64,000 nt of DNA from Dactylellina haptotyla (taxonomy: Eukaryota > Ascomycota > Orbiliomycetes > Orbiliales > Orbiliaceae): positions 2,108,001-2,172,000 of the forward strand of contig CM062386.1 of the NCBI GenBank assembly GCA_031310005.1, written 5' to 3'. The notes beneath the pieces are model-generated. The model was not told where the DNA came from. It was given only the letters and a program-made list of their open reading frames with translations, and did not search any database. Position numbers and translations under genes: made by a program. The first letter of the stretch is position 1. Each line of letters opens with the position of its first letter. This document shows, piece by piece, positions 22,378 through 32,625 of this stretch.

Positions 22378-23093
22378 GGGCTGGATGCAGCATGTCAATA
22401 TTACTTTAGATACACATCTGGATGCATTCAATATCAAATCATGTTGTATATTTATTAACGAAATTCATCTATATCTCACAAGTCTCGTAACGTAACGAGA
22501 CTACTCTATCTCTATCTCCAAGTAAAAATGCCACACCGCAGATGCGTTGTTGCGTTGTGCTACCGTTTGTCACGCCAAGCCTTTCCCGTTTCTGATCGTC
22601 GCTGTGGGATTGGCATGACAACGCATGGCGTTGACAGGGCGCAACTCAGCGCGCAACTGGCCAGCCAGCAGAGCAGCTCTTTATGACGACAGCGACGAAG
22701 GAATGACATCCACATTTCCTTCCTTTCCTCCAACCTTGCAGCTTCACCATTCGTTCGTTCCTTCGCTCATTCTCCAAGGCTGGAAGTATCCTCAATCGCT
22801 ACATCTCCAACCTCGTCTCGAACCGTGGAACCTATTGTCCAACCGTTCTTACAAATCATCTTCCTCTTCTCTTTGAGGTTGGTTGCATTGGAATCGCCTA
22901 GCTCGGGCTTGGGTGCGCATCAGCCATTGCATTGCATTGGCACCCACAGGAATACCACATCAGTTTGGAAAATACGAGATCCCCTCTCGCTCTTCTCTAT
23001 TCTACCGCCTTCTACCTATCCCATCTTTGTCGCCGCCTTATTCTTCAACCACCTACACTATTCAGATATAAATTTCTGCCGAATTTCGTCAAC
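22378..23093. other. Intergenic, promoter of Cys-rich surface protein
   Basis: The NLR 3' region and a pyrimidine-rich leader for the next gene. An upstream in-frame extension (from 22932) adds 54 residues without a signal peptide and is judged to be leader. A hairpin at 22481-22502 is listed separately. Confidence 0.45.
22481..22502. repeat. Short perfect inverted repeat (hairpin)
   Basis: AGTCTCGT and ACGAGACT are perfect 8-base inverted copies around a six-base loop, about 100 bases after the NLR stop codon. It could form a hairpin in the 3' end of the transcript or be a dyad binding site for the next gene. Confidence 0.5.
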
Positions 23094-24104
23094 ATGCGCT
23101 CGCTATCTAGGGCCGCCAGAATCGCTTCAATACTCGCACTGACCGCCCTGGTCACGGCTGAGGAGATCTCCGAGAGGAATACAGCACCGTTCTTTCCTGC
23201 CCTTCCTGCACCGAACCTGGGTGGTCGTCTCGTAGCCCGTCAGAGCAACAATGGAAACTGCCCTAGCAATGCACATTCCTGCGCCTCGATCTCATATCCT
23301 GGCTTCTGCTGTATCAACTCTGCCAAATGCGCTCTAGACAACGCTGGACATATCGCCTGTTGTCCAAACGGTATATTCTGCGTCGGTACTGTCGCCCAAG
23401 AAGGCGGCTCCTGTAACTCCGGCTACTACAGTTGCCCGACCAACCTCTTCTCAGGTGGTTGCTGTTTATCCGGCTACGAATACTGCTCGAAAAATCGATG
23501 CATTAATGCGAACGATGCCATTGCGTCTGTCGTCGGCGCGGTGCCGGGACTCGTTACATCGGCCGCGAATGGCGGCATCGCCGTCTATCGTACCGCCACC
23601 GATTCCGCAGGGGCGCTGGTCACCGTTTTTGTCGGCGACGCCGGTGCGGTCTACTCTAGCTATATCGCCAATCCAGCTGGTGCCGCCTCGTCGTGGGTTG
23701 GATCGGTTGTTTCCCGCATATCGACAGGTGTCACCGGATTCCCGATACCTACCGTTTCCGTGGACCCAAGTGTTAGCAGCGACTACTCTGATTTCCGAAG
23801 CAACTTGGGAGGATGGTACACCAGCTTCACTTCAAGATACGGATCTGGTTATACCAGCTTTTTAAATCAAGCCGGACAATACGTTACCACCATTGACACG
23901 GTTGTCAACGGTGTGGCTACGCAGACTGCGGTCACAGTACAATTCCCAGCATTCGTGCAGTCCCAGCCGACAGGTAACGCCGCGGTAAGAAGCATCAAGG
24001 TTGGATTCGTGAGCCCGATGATTGGCGGGAGAGGATCTATGATGATGCTCTGGCTGTGGGCTATTGGGCTGGGAGCATTCACGGCTGTTGTTGGTTGGCT
24101 GTGA
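23094..24104 (+). CDS. Cys-rich cell-surface protein with GPI-like tail
   Basis: An intronless frame of 336 residues. Start chosen at MRSLSRAARIASILALTALV, a classic signal peptide; in-frame sequence upstream has none. After a dibasic-like site (LVARQ) come two Cys modules at about 50-145: CPSNAHSC...FCC...C...CC...C, then CNSGYYSC...GGCC...C...C. The second module matches one in the protein starting at 31435. The rest is Ser/Thr/Gly/Ala-rich and ends in a hydrophobic tail (MMMLWLWAIGLGAFTAVVG) consistent with GPI attachment. The protein is likely displayed on the plasma membrane or wall. No enzymatic motif is seen. Confidence 0.75.
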   Translation: MRSLSRAARIASILALTALVTAEEISERNTAPFFPALPAPNLGGRLVARQSNNGNCPSNAHSCASISYPGFCCINSAKCALDNAGHIACCPNGIFCVGTVAQEGGSCNSGYYSCPTNLFSGGCCLSGYEYCSKNRCINANDAIASVVGAVPGLVTSAANGGIAVYRTATDSAGALVTVFVGDAGAVYSSYIANPAGAASSWVGSVVSRISTGVTGFPIPTVSVDPSVSSDYSDFRSNLGGWYTSFTSRYGSGYTSFLNQAGQYVTTIDTVVNGVATQTAVTVQFPAFVQSQPTGNAAVRSIKVGFVSPMIGGRGSMMMLWLWAIGLGAFTAVVGWL

Positions 24105-24915
24105 AAATTATACAGGCACCTCGGTCTCGTTTTTTACACTTTTCGATGTAGATGATCTTTCCCCTTTTTTTACGTTTTATATCTTTCCTTAGTCTCGTTG
24201 CCAGATCTTTCCTATGGCTGTATTTGAAATGTTCCCCATGTACGATTTAGCACGTCTTGATACCTTCTCCTGTTCTGCATTTTCGCAACTATTATCGCTT
24301 TTGACAGCTTGTATAACCTGTTTCCAATGCATCCAAGCTTTTCTATGCAAATAATACACGATGAAGAGCTGAGGAGCAGCTAACGATTGTAATTATACCA
24401 CGAGCAAATACTGTATTTGAATATGATTTACCTAATTTCTATGTGTATATTGTACATACCCTAGTTTAAGATGCGCCCCCAACAGGTATTAGTTGAGGCC
24501 CAATGTAACGCGAGACGGCGGAAAGGACTAAATTCAGACATCATACATCACTCCTGCGTCGGCTCAATTTGCAGTATTTGCCCGTGCCTGCCATGTTAAC
24601 ATGTTCTGATCGATCGATCGGTCCCCAACGACCACACCCGCCTCGAAAAAGTGTTGCCCGGCCGAAACAAGATCGCCGGGCGACCTGCGAGACAACCCGC
24701 AACTGGCGATCACGTGCGGGCTGGGTAGACGGCGGCGTATTTAAGTCGCGGCGGGACATCGGACAGGACGCACTTCCCGGCCAGTGACATTGCATCCACC
24801 TCGTAGACGGCACACAGGTCGGCTGCCCATTTGAGATCTACCACATTAGATTCGCAACCAGGAATATATATTTAATCCTATAAGCCCGCATATATATAGA
24901 AAGGATATAAAGACA
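24105..24915. other. Intergenic, promoter of small charged protein gene
   Basis: The 3' region of the surface-protein gene, then promoter sequence. It has a GATCGATCGATCG palindrome at about 24608-24620 and an ATCACGTG site, listed separately. No gene is seen. Confidence 0.45.
24709..24716 (+). promoter_or_regulatory. Candidate Cbf1/bHLH site (CDEI-type)
   Basis: ATCACGTG fits the RTCACRTG consensus bound by Cbf1-type bHLH proteins in fungi. It lies 200 bases upstream of the ATG at 24916. Function is inferred from the motif alone. Confidence 0.35.
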
Positions 24916-25498
24916 ATGAGCGGTGAGGATACTCCCAGTCACCTTCTCCAACAGAGTAACTTTACTAATTATGCAATGATTTCCAGAAAATCTCACAGTC
25001 AATGGTGCAAACTCGAAACCCAAGGTGCCTAAAAAGAAGAAGCAGGAGGTAGCCGACTCGTGGGATGACGATGTCTCCTCTGGTGACGAGGCTGCCGGGG
25101 CGGACGAGGACGGGGATGATATGATTTCCGACCTGCGTCCCCCGATCTCTTCACCTGCCCCGCCTCCGGTCCCACCGGCACCGACGCCCGCCGTGGCTAC
25201 ACCGTTCGTCGCAGACGGTAGCGGCACCGCGTCATATTATTCATACGACCCAGAGACACATTCGCGAGCCGGTGGGAGCGGGTTAGGAGACGCCGGGTTC
25301 GAAGGACAGAGACAAGCGAAGACTGACGCGGTAGCAAGGAGGATGATTGCCAGCGCGTTGGGGGTCAGGAGCAGGAGCACGAAGGAGCAGAGGGACTACG
25401 ACGCGAGTTTGAAAAAGAAGCATCAGGAAGAAAGAGAAGAGAAGAAGCGGCAGGAGCAGGAGAGGGAGAAGGCGAAAGCTGCCATCTGGGACGATTAA
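24916..25498 (+). CDS. Small charged, disordered conserved protein
   Basis: A seven-base coding exon (24916-24922) and exon 24987-25498 give 172 residues. The 64-nt intron has GTGAGG, a TTACTAATTAT branch site and TTCCAG. Without the first exon the frame has no good ATG, which supports the model. Layout: basic patch (PKVPKKKKQE), SWDDDVSSGDE acidic stretch, Pro-rich segment (about 50-75), a conserved-looking core (YDPETHSRAGGSGLGDAGF), then a Lys/Glu coiled region ending AAIWDD. It looks soluble and nuclear or cytosolic. I do not recognise a family; the core and the terminal WDD are the parts most likely to be conserved. Confidence 0.68.
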
Positions 25499-26069
25499 GG
25501 ATACATTCGAGATACATCCAGACATCCCTAGCAATTGCTCTTAGCCTTTTTTTACTTTTACATGTGCACCAATTGAGCTGCAATTGAGCATAAAATATAC
25601 GGTGTAAGATAATGAATATCATCAGATGCGCAGGGTTGAGCGCGAGATCAAGACCCAGTCCTTATTGTAGCGAAAATGCCAATTCACAGCCCGGAAAAGC
25701 TTGTCTCTTTGAGTAATTGAGAACCCAGATATCTACCACTATCACTCCGCGTGAAATTCATCTCATTCCTCTATCATATTCCCGTGGTTCGCAGCTTCCC
25801 CAGTTAGAAGGTGCTGTTCCCGCGCAGCTGCTGGCTATCTGCGGCACATCCCCGCCCCCACCAAAGCCAACTTGTACCCCAAACAAACACACCCAAAATT
25901 TCGCACCAAAAACCCGGACGAGCCCGTCGAAGTACGCGGACGGCAACGAAGAACTGACAGTCCGCCCTGCATAAGCGCACAAGTACTTACTTACGCAATT
26001 CCGTAGAAGCAGAAGGCAGAGAGAGCCCGGGGAAGTAGCCAGGCCAGTCCTGTTTTTTTTTTCCTTTTC
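25499..26069. other. Intergenic, promoter of dipeptidyl peptidase gene
   Basis: Contains the 3' end of the preceding gene and a promoter with a C/A-rich leader. No other gene is seen. Confidence 0.45.
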
Positions 26070-28760
26070 ATGCACGTCTTCGCCCGCCGTGTCACGGGAA
26101 GACTGCTATTTAATCCCAGGCAAAGCGCTGTTCTCCACCAGGTCGTGCCCCGCTATCACTACCAGTCCAATCCAATCCGCACCGTCTTTGCTGCTCTCCA
26201 AGGCCGTCGTAATAATCATTCGAAAATGTCCGTCCCAACCCACTTGCTCGCCGACCAAAAGGCACCCGTTTGCAAGCTCGAAATCAAGCCGCATTTCGAA
26301 GCATTGACCACCAAGGAGAAACTCTACGCGCATTATATCTCCAAGGCGTCCTTCGCGGGAACTCGCGTGGTGCTCCGTCAGGTCTCCCCGGAATCCGAAC
26401 CACTGTTCGATTTAGTCCTCACAATCGCAAAGCACGTTGGCAACGATCACTCCAAACTCGTCAATCTGTGCGGCGTCTCAGAGGATGAGAAGACCCAATA
26501 CGTAGAATTCGCCGCCCAGGTGCTGGCCAACTTGGGAAATTATAAGAGTTTCGGAGACCAAAAGTTCGTCCCCAGGATTCCCGTTGAGACTTTCACCAAG
26601 ATTGCGGGTGTGACGCCCGAGTCGCAGAAGATCTGGGAGGGGATTAAAGAGCAGGTATACCAGATCACGCCGGAGGGGATCACCTTGCTCGGATACCCAC
26701 CAGAGCACATGAGTGCCTACTACCCGGACTCTCCCAATATCACCAAGCAAGACATCGAGGCTTGCGGGGAGAAATTCGTGCAGAACGGCGTCCTGGTCGA
26801 GCACACTAGATTGCGACAATTGAAGGACGGTAACTTTGAGATGCTCGTTGCCAGCGCTACAACCGGTACCGGCGAGACTTATAAAATGAAGGACGGAAGA
26901 AAAATCACCACTGTGTTCGGAGACCACAAGGACGAGATGGACCGCATGGCGAAGGAGTTGGAGAAGGCGAAAGAGAATGCGCTCAACGGAACACAGGCGC
27001 AGATGATGGAGGAGTACGTCAAGAGTTTCAGCACAGGAAGCCTGGAGGCACACAAGGAGAGCCAAAAGCACTGGATTAAGGATATCGGACCAACAGTATG
27101 TCCTATAATGATTGCAGTGATCAAGACTAGACCGCCCCTCTAACTATTATCCAGATCGAGACCAACATCGGTTTCATTGAAACCTACCGGGACCCAGCCG
27201 GAACCAAGGCTTACTTCGAGGGATGGGTCGCCGTCGTCAATAAAGAGAGAACCAAGGTCTTCGGTAAACTCGTCGAGCAGGCCGGAGAGTATATTCCGCG
27301 ACTTCCTTGGTCAAAGGAATTCGAGAAGGACAAGTTCCAGAAACCAGATTTCACCAGCTTGGAAGGTCAGCCTCACACGACACGATACCTACGAAATACA
27401 TGCTAATATTCCGAAAATGCAGTTTTGACTTTCAACAGTGACGGTATTCCTGCCGGTAAGTTTTCCCGTCTCCTCGATGCACCCATTCACGATATCAGCC
27501 GTAGACTAATTTTAGTGGCACAGGTATCAATATTCCAAATGTAAAATCGCCGGCAATACCGATATATATACCCATTTGGCACATTTTCTAACGTAGTGGT
27601 GTGTAGTATGACGATATTCGGATGACCCTGGGTTTCAAGAACGTGTCTCTCGGAAACGTCCTCAACGCCAAGTCTCCTTCTGAGAAGGTTACCTTTATTG
27701 CTGAAAAGGACCTGGCATTATACGAACGGCTCAGAGGCCCAGCCTTCGAGCTTCAAGTTGGTCTCCACGAATTACTTGGACACGGAAGGTTGGTGGAGTT
27801 CCACGGCACTCTGTGCCACGCCGCAGACCCACTCAGAGCTTGCAGTTTTGGGCTGACTTGATATTATTCGCCTGTAGTGGTAAACTTCTCCAGGAAACCG
27901 AGAAAGGAGTCTACAATTTCGACAAGGAGAACCCACCCGTCAGCCCACTGGACGGCAAGCCAGTTCAGACTTATTACAAGGTTGGCGAGACTTGGGGCTC
28001 AGTTTTTGGTGCCACCGCCGCCAGTTACGAAGAGTGCGTTTCCTTCCATATCGAATGCGGACTGATATCAAGAAAACTAATTATTTGCGTAGATGCCGTG
28101 CCGAGTGCGTGGCCATGTACCTATGCCCTGACAAGGAAATCCTTGAGGTCTTCGGCCATACAGACGAAACCGAGGCAGCTGCGGAGGATGTCCTGTACAT
28201 CTCCTACCTCCAGATGGCACGAGCTGGCCTCCTCGCCCTTGAATTCTGGGATCCAAAGACCAAGGTACGAGAATGTCCCAATCGCATATCTCCAAAATTA
28301 ACTAATGGTACTAAAATTGGAATTTTGTTTTCCCGCGCAGAAATGGGGCCAAGCACACATGCGCGCCCGCTACTCGATCCTCCAATGCTTCCTATCTGCT
28401 GGCGACGACTTTGTCAAACTTGATTCGACCGCAGCCGATCACTCCGATCTAACCATCAACCTCGACCGGTCAAAGATCCGTTCTCACGGTCTCAAGGCCG
28501 TAGAGAAGTACCTGCAGAAGCTCCACGTCTACAAGGCATCCGCAGATGTCAAGAACGGCGTCGGACTCTACGATGAAATGACCAGCGTGAACGAGACAAT
28601 GGCCAAGTACAGAGACACAGTGATGGCAATGAAACAGCCCAGAAAGCAGTTCGTCCAGGCGAACACCAAGTTGACAGGAGACAGCGTGGAGTTGATCGAG
28701 TACGAGGCAACACAAGAAGGATTAATCCAGAGCTGGATTGAGAGAGAGGATATCATCTAA
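26070..28760 (+). CDS. dpp3: Dipeptidyl peptidase III (zinc metallopeptidase M49)
   Basis: Eight exons (26070-27095, 27155-27365, 27423-27455, 27524-27540, 27607-27788, 27878-28033, 28093-28264, 28341-28760) give 738 residues. HELLGH (483-488) and EECRAE (541-546) are the two zinc motifs of family M49. Flanking text such as [19 protein letters not shown] and [12 protein letters not shown] matches the family closely. The enzyme removes dipeptides from peptide N-termini, normally in the cytosol. Two starts are possible: the one at 26070 adds 52 residues with the look of a mitochondrial presequence ([12 protein letters not shown]), while MSVPTHLL at 26226 gives the usual 686-residue form. The same mRNA, or two start sites, could make both. 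Exon 4 is a 17-base microexon. Confidence 0.93.
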
Positions 28761-31434
28761 GGCTGCTTGGAGGCATAGTGGGGAAGGGGGTGACTGTGGC
28801 ACTGCATGCATGCACGTAGGGACGGTAGAAGGCTATTCTCAAAGGCGGGTACAGCTAGGCTATAGTTCCCGTGAGGGAGAGCTCGAGCCGTAAAGTAAAC
28901 CCGGGATAAGATAGTAACAAGTTAATACCAAAATCAAAATCATATATACCCCGTTCACAATTTGGCGTCAGCTATTAGCTTCGGCCTTCCCTGTATACCG
29001 CGCAGGGTCCACCAAGTGTTATCGTAGAGGAAAATAAGAATTAAGAGAATGGTCTCGGCAAATCGCAACTAGTTCTGAGGTAAGGCTGTCCCGACGCATC
29101 TGTAGCACTTCCGTCCAATTGGGTTACATGCAAATATCAGTGGTCAAGTTTCATGCAAATCTGTGAAATCGTGTTGTATCTGTGGTAGCTAGCTAGCTAG
29201 CCGACATCTGGGGCTGAGGTATCCGTCATCCAGCTGGGCCAGCTGAACCCAACACCGTGGTGTTGACGGTTCCATGAAACCTCAAGAGCTGTAGAAACGT
29301 TTTCGGAAACTTCCTTAATATTGGCTTCGCTTATTCATGCTCTTCTATGAGAGTAAGAAGGTGTTTTCTTTTAAACGATGATGGTGTGGGCGCTCTGCTT
29401 GGATGTTCACTAGATATGTTGCCGCGGACATGCATTGCAGAGAGGTTTACGGTGCTCAACAGCTATCTAGCTCGGTTCGAAACCAGCACAGCCTCTAAGA
29501 AAGATCTCCGTGAGTATATTTGTCACAAATACTCTGCACAAGCTTTTTTGGGGTCGGGAAATGACCTGATAATAACATGTCCAAGAGATTGTCTTTGGGT
29601 GGATTTGGAATTTGGAATATTTCGGGTGATGACTTGCGCCAAGCTGAAAGGTTGAACTGCGCCCGATTTGGCATAGTTATTGGCGAAAAATCTTAGCCTG
29701 TTAGCCCTACCTGCTCACCCCGGAAGAACAGAAAAGCTGTTGAAACAGATTGTAGGGGAACTAATACAAATCGTGTTCGATTTGGGTTTCCCTCGTTAAC
29801 GTTACGAGGGACGCGAGCTGCCTAATATTATATGACAATGTAAAGTTTACTCTTCAACATCTACCGTGATTATATTACCTGCTTTCAATTCAGAAAGGAA
29901 AAACTGGAATTCATTTCATTTGAGTTCGGGGAATATTGTTAATCCGGTCGGGCCCTTCTCGGTAGCCTCTCCACGTTGAAAGGAATAGCAGAAGCTCGAG
30001 AGAATACTGAGAGAAAAAAGGCTTGGCTTTTAATAGCACAATCAAAACCCATCCTTCGGCTCGTTCAGTGCCGAAGCTGCAGAAGGAGGCATCCCGGGGA
30101 ACAAGGTCGAGGAGCAACGAGTTTCCATTTTTAACCCACACACATGTTGCGCTCCACTCTTACCGCTGCCAGCCCAATAACGTTGAGGCTGAAGATCTCT
30201 TAGGAGGAGGACCTGCAAGACACATAGGGTTTTCTTGGTGGTGCGATTTAGCGATAGGGATAAGAAAAAAAATTTAAGGTCTTAGAATCTCAAATCCCAC
30301 CACGATCGCTTCGCGGGGACTTCTCTGGTGGGTTTCTTAGCCTTTCTCAGAGGAGGGAAACTTTGGCCGCATGGAGGATTCCAGCTAGATACCCATAGTT
30401 AGCATGATCCTTCGAGCCTTTGCACTATGCGCGCACCGTCTCCCTCTGCTAAATTGCCCCGGGGCTACGCACTTTCCATACTTGCGTGAGTGTGCGCGAT
30501 CCGCCGTTTGCAGGCGTCTCTCTTACCGGCAGGCTAGCGGGCTGCTGATTTTTATTTTTGCCCGCGAGCTTCTCGTAGGAGGGGAAAATCGTGAGATTTT
30601 GGGTTAAATCCAAATATTCATTCTAGGCCGTCGACTGACATCCGATCTTTGCACGTTCTCGGTATATAAAAATACCATCGAGTACCGGGGGTGACCTCGA
30701 ACTTCTGACCCCGATCCCATGGCGGTGACCATGAAAAATATCTTAAAAAAGGCTTGGTATCGCCTGCTCCTTCAGAGTGTGCTCCAGGTCCCACGGTTGG
30801 CGGTAGTGGATACGAAAATATATTTGTGAGCTTGGTGGGAGTACCCTTGTAGAGGATAGTATATCTGGTGTAAAAGAAATCAGAAATAAGAAAAGGTGTC
30901 CCACCTCAGCCTCACCTGCAGCTGCGAGGCTATCCATTCTTGGTGATTTTTTTAAAAAGTAGCTGGGGCTAGCAAAAGTCAGCTCGCCAGCTCGATAAAA
31001 AGCTTCATCCTCCCACCGGAACTACGAGTGTCCTTTCTTTCTCTCCCTTTTGCCTGGTAATCTTTATTTTATTTTTCTTCCGGAGAGGACATATCCGCAC
31101 GGGACGGTCGTCGGCATAGGGCAGAGATTTCATTTTTGTAATTTTCCGACAAAGAGTAGACCTGATTGAGGGGTACCTCGCTTGCCACCCCTGCTTACCG
31201 ACTCGCGACAAAGACAATAGAAACAAGAGAGAATCCGAGCTGGGAACCGCAAATGGGAAACAACAGAACACAAGCTTAAAAGCAGAAACAAAGAATATCC
31301 TCTATCGACAGCGGTTTTTCTTGATACGAATTTCCTTTGTTCAGACGATATACCCTTCTGGATTCCCGTATTTCGATTCAATTCACATTCTAGCCGCGGT
31401 CCTTTCCCACACAATTTAGCTTAAAATTTCCAAG
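28761..31434. other. Gene-free stretch, 2.7 kb
   Basis: Only short unrelated frames are seen on either strand, the longest a 102-codon frame at 29347-29655 with no known motif. GCTAGCTAGCTAGC near 29188-29201 is a small palindromic repeat. The last part is presumably promoter and leader for the gene at 31435. A non-coding transcript cannot be excluded. Confidence 0.4.
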
Positions 31435-32625
31435 ATGCGTTGGCTGTCTTCAGCGGCAGCCGTCCAGCTGCTTTGCCTCCTCGACATCGCCGCAGCGATA
31501 TCGGACTACGGCTTTGGGACGAGCAAGAAGCTCTCAGGTCGGCAAGAGGCTCTGTTGGTCTTCAAGCGACAGACTAGTTGCCAAGATGGCTATTTCCTAT
31601 GTCCAGTGGAGTTTGGTGGTGGATGCTGTGCAAACGGCAGAGTACGTTCTTCCTCATGGCGTGTATACATATAACAGATATCAAAAGAAAGGCTCGGGAG
31701 ACTCCGAGACCACCCACCACGAATAACACAAGCTAATATACAAGTTTACGACGTTTAGAGATGCGCGACTCGAGACTGCCCTGTCATGCAGCCGGGATCT
31801 CCAGACCCCAATGCGGTGACGGGAGCTGCCCCCACCACAGCGGCTCAGCCAACCACTCAACCGCCGACGTCTGCACCACCCCAGACGACGGCCCAGCCAG
31901 ATACAACCTCTCAAGAACCACCAAGCAGCACCAATCCAGCTGAAACCACGGCTCAGACCACGGCTCCATCTTCTACGGGAGCTACTGATACTGCATCACA
32001 ATCTGGAACAGCTACCAATGCTGCTGACGGGGCTTCATCATCCACAGCAGCGGCCTCTGCAGACGGCACTCAGTACACCCCAATGGGTATCTCCAGTGGA
32101 GCCATCGTTGGTATCGTCTTCGCCGCCATCACTGGTGTCGTGATTGTCGGTCTCGTCCTGTGGAGAGCAATCATTGGCATCCGCAACCCGAAGAAGAAGG
32201 GGAAGAAGAGAGCTGCCCCAGGTCCACCGCAGCTAGGTGGTGGCGGCGGCAATGGTGGTGGAGCCGTCGGCGCAGCTGGTGCGGGATCGCGAGGTCTCTT
32301 TGGAGGCAACCGACGTCTCTTCGGCGCCTTCTCCAACCCCTTCGCCAAGAAACCCACAGGTCCTACTGCGCAGCCCATGATGATGGCGCATGGCCATTCG
32401 GACGAGCAGCCTATGTCACAGACTGCTGCTGCAATGGGCTTTGGCCCTCAGTCTGGCGGAAACCAGGGTGTGCCACCGTATATGCAGGACAGAAGCAGTC
32501 TCGAGGAACAGGATACGTCTTATAATAATGGTCGCGGTTTCCAGGGTGGAGACTTAGGGTCATATCGAAGTGTGGAGAGCTTTGATAGAGACGATGCTAA
32601 TCAGGGGCTGTTCCGGACATCTTAG
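31435..32625 (+). CDS. Single-pass surface protein with Cys module
   Basis: Exons 31435-31641 and 31759-32625 give 357 residues. The signal peptide (about 1-21, SSAAAVQLLCLLDIAAA) is followed by a Lys-Arg site and a short Cys module, CQDGYFLC...GGGCC...RC...DC, near residues 49-77. A Thr/Ser/Pro/Gln stalk follows, then one membrane helix (AIVGIVFAAITGVVIVGLVLW), a basic stop-transfer sequence (RNPKKKGKKR) and a Gly-rich cytosolic tail of about 145 residues ending in phospho-acceptor-rich text. This layout resembles wall-stress sensors in outline but lacks a WSC domain. The Cys module matches the second module of the protein at 23094. A sensor role is inference. Confidence 0.78.

Noticed and set aside
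26478-27071. 197-codon minus-strand frame inside the DPP III gene
   Set aside because: Shadow of the conserved M49 exon on the other strand; no independent domain.
29188-29201. GCTAGC tandem palindrome, and a similar GATC palindrome at 24608-24620
   Set aside because: Short simple repeats with no sign of target duplication or element ends.
29347-29655. 102-codon plus-strand frame in the 28.8-31.4 kb stretch
   Set aside because: No recognisable motif, splice partner or promoter; length is within chance expectation.
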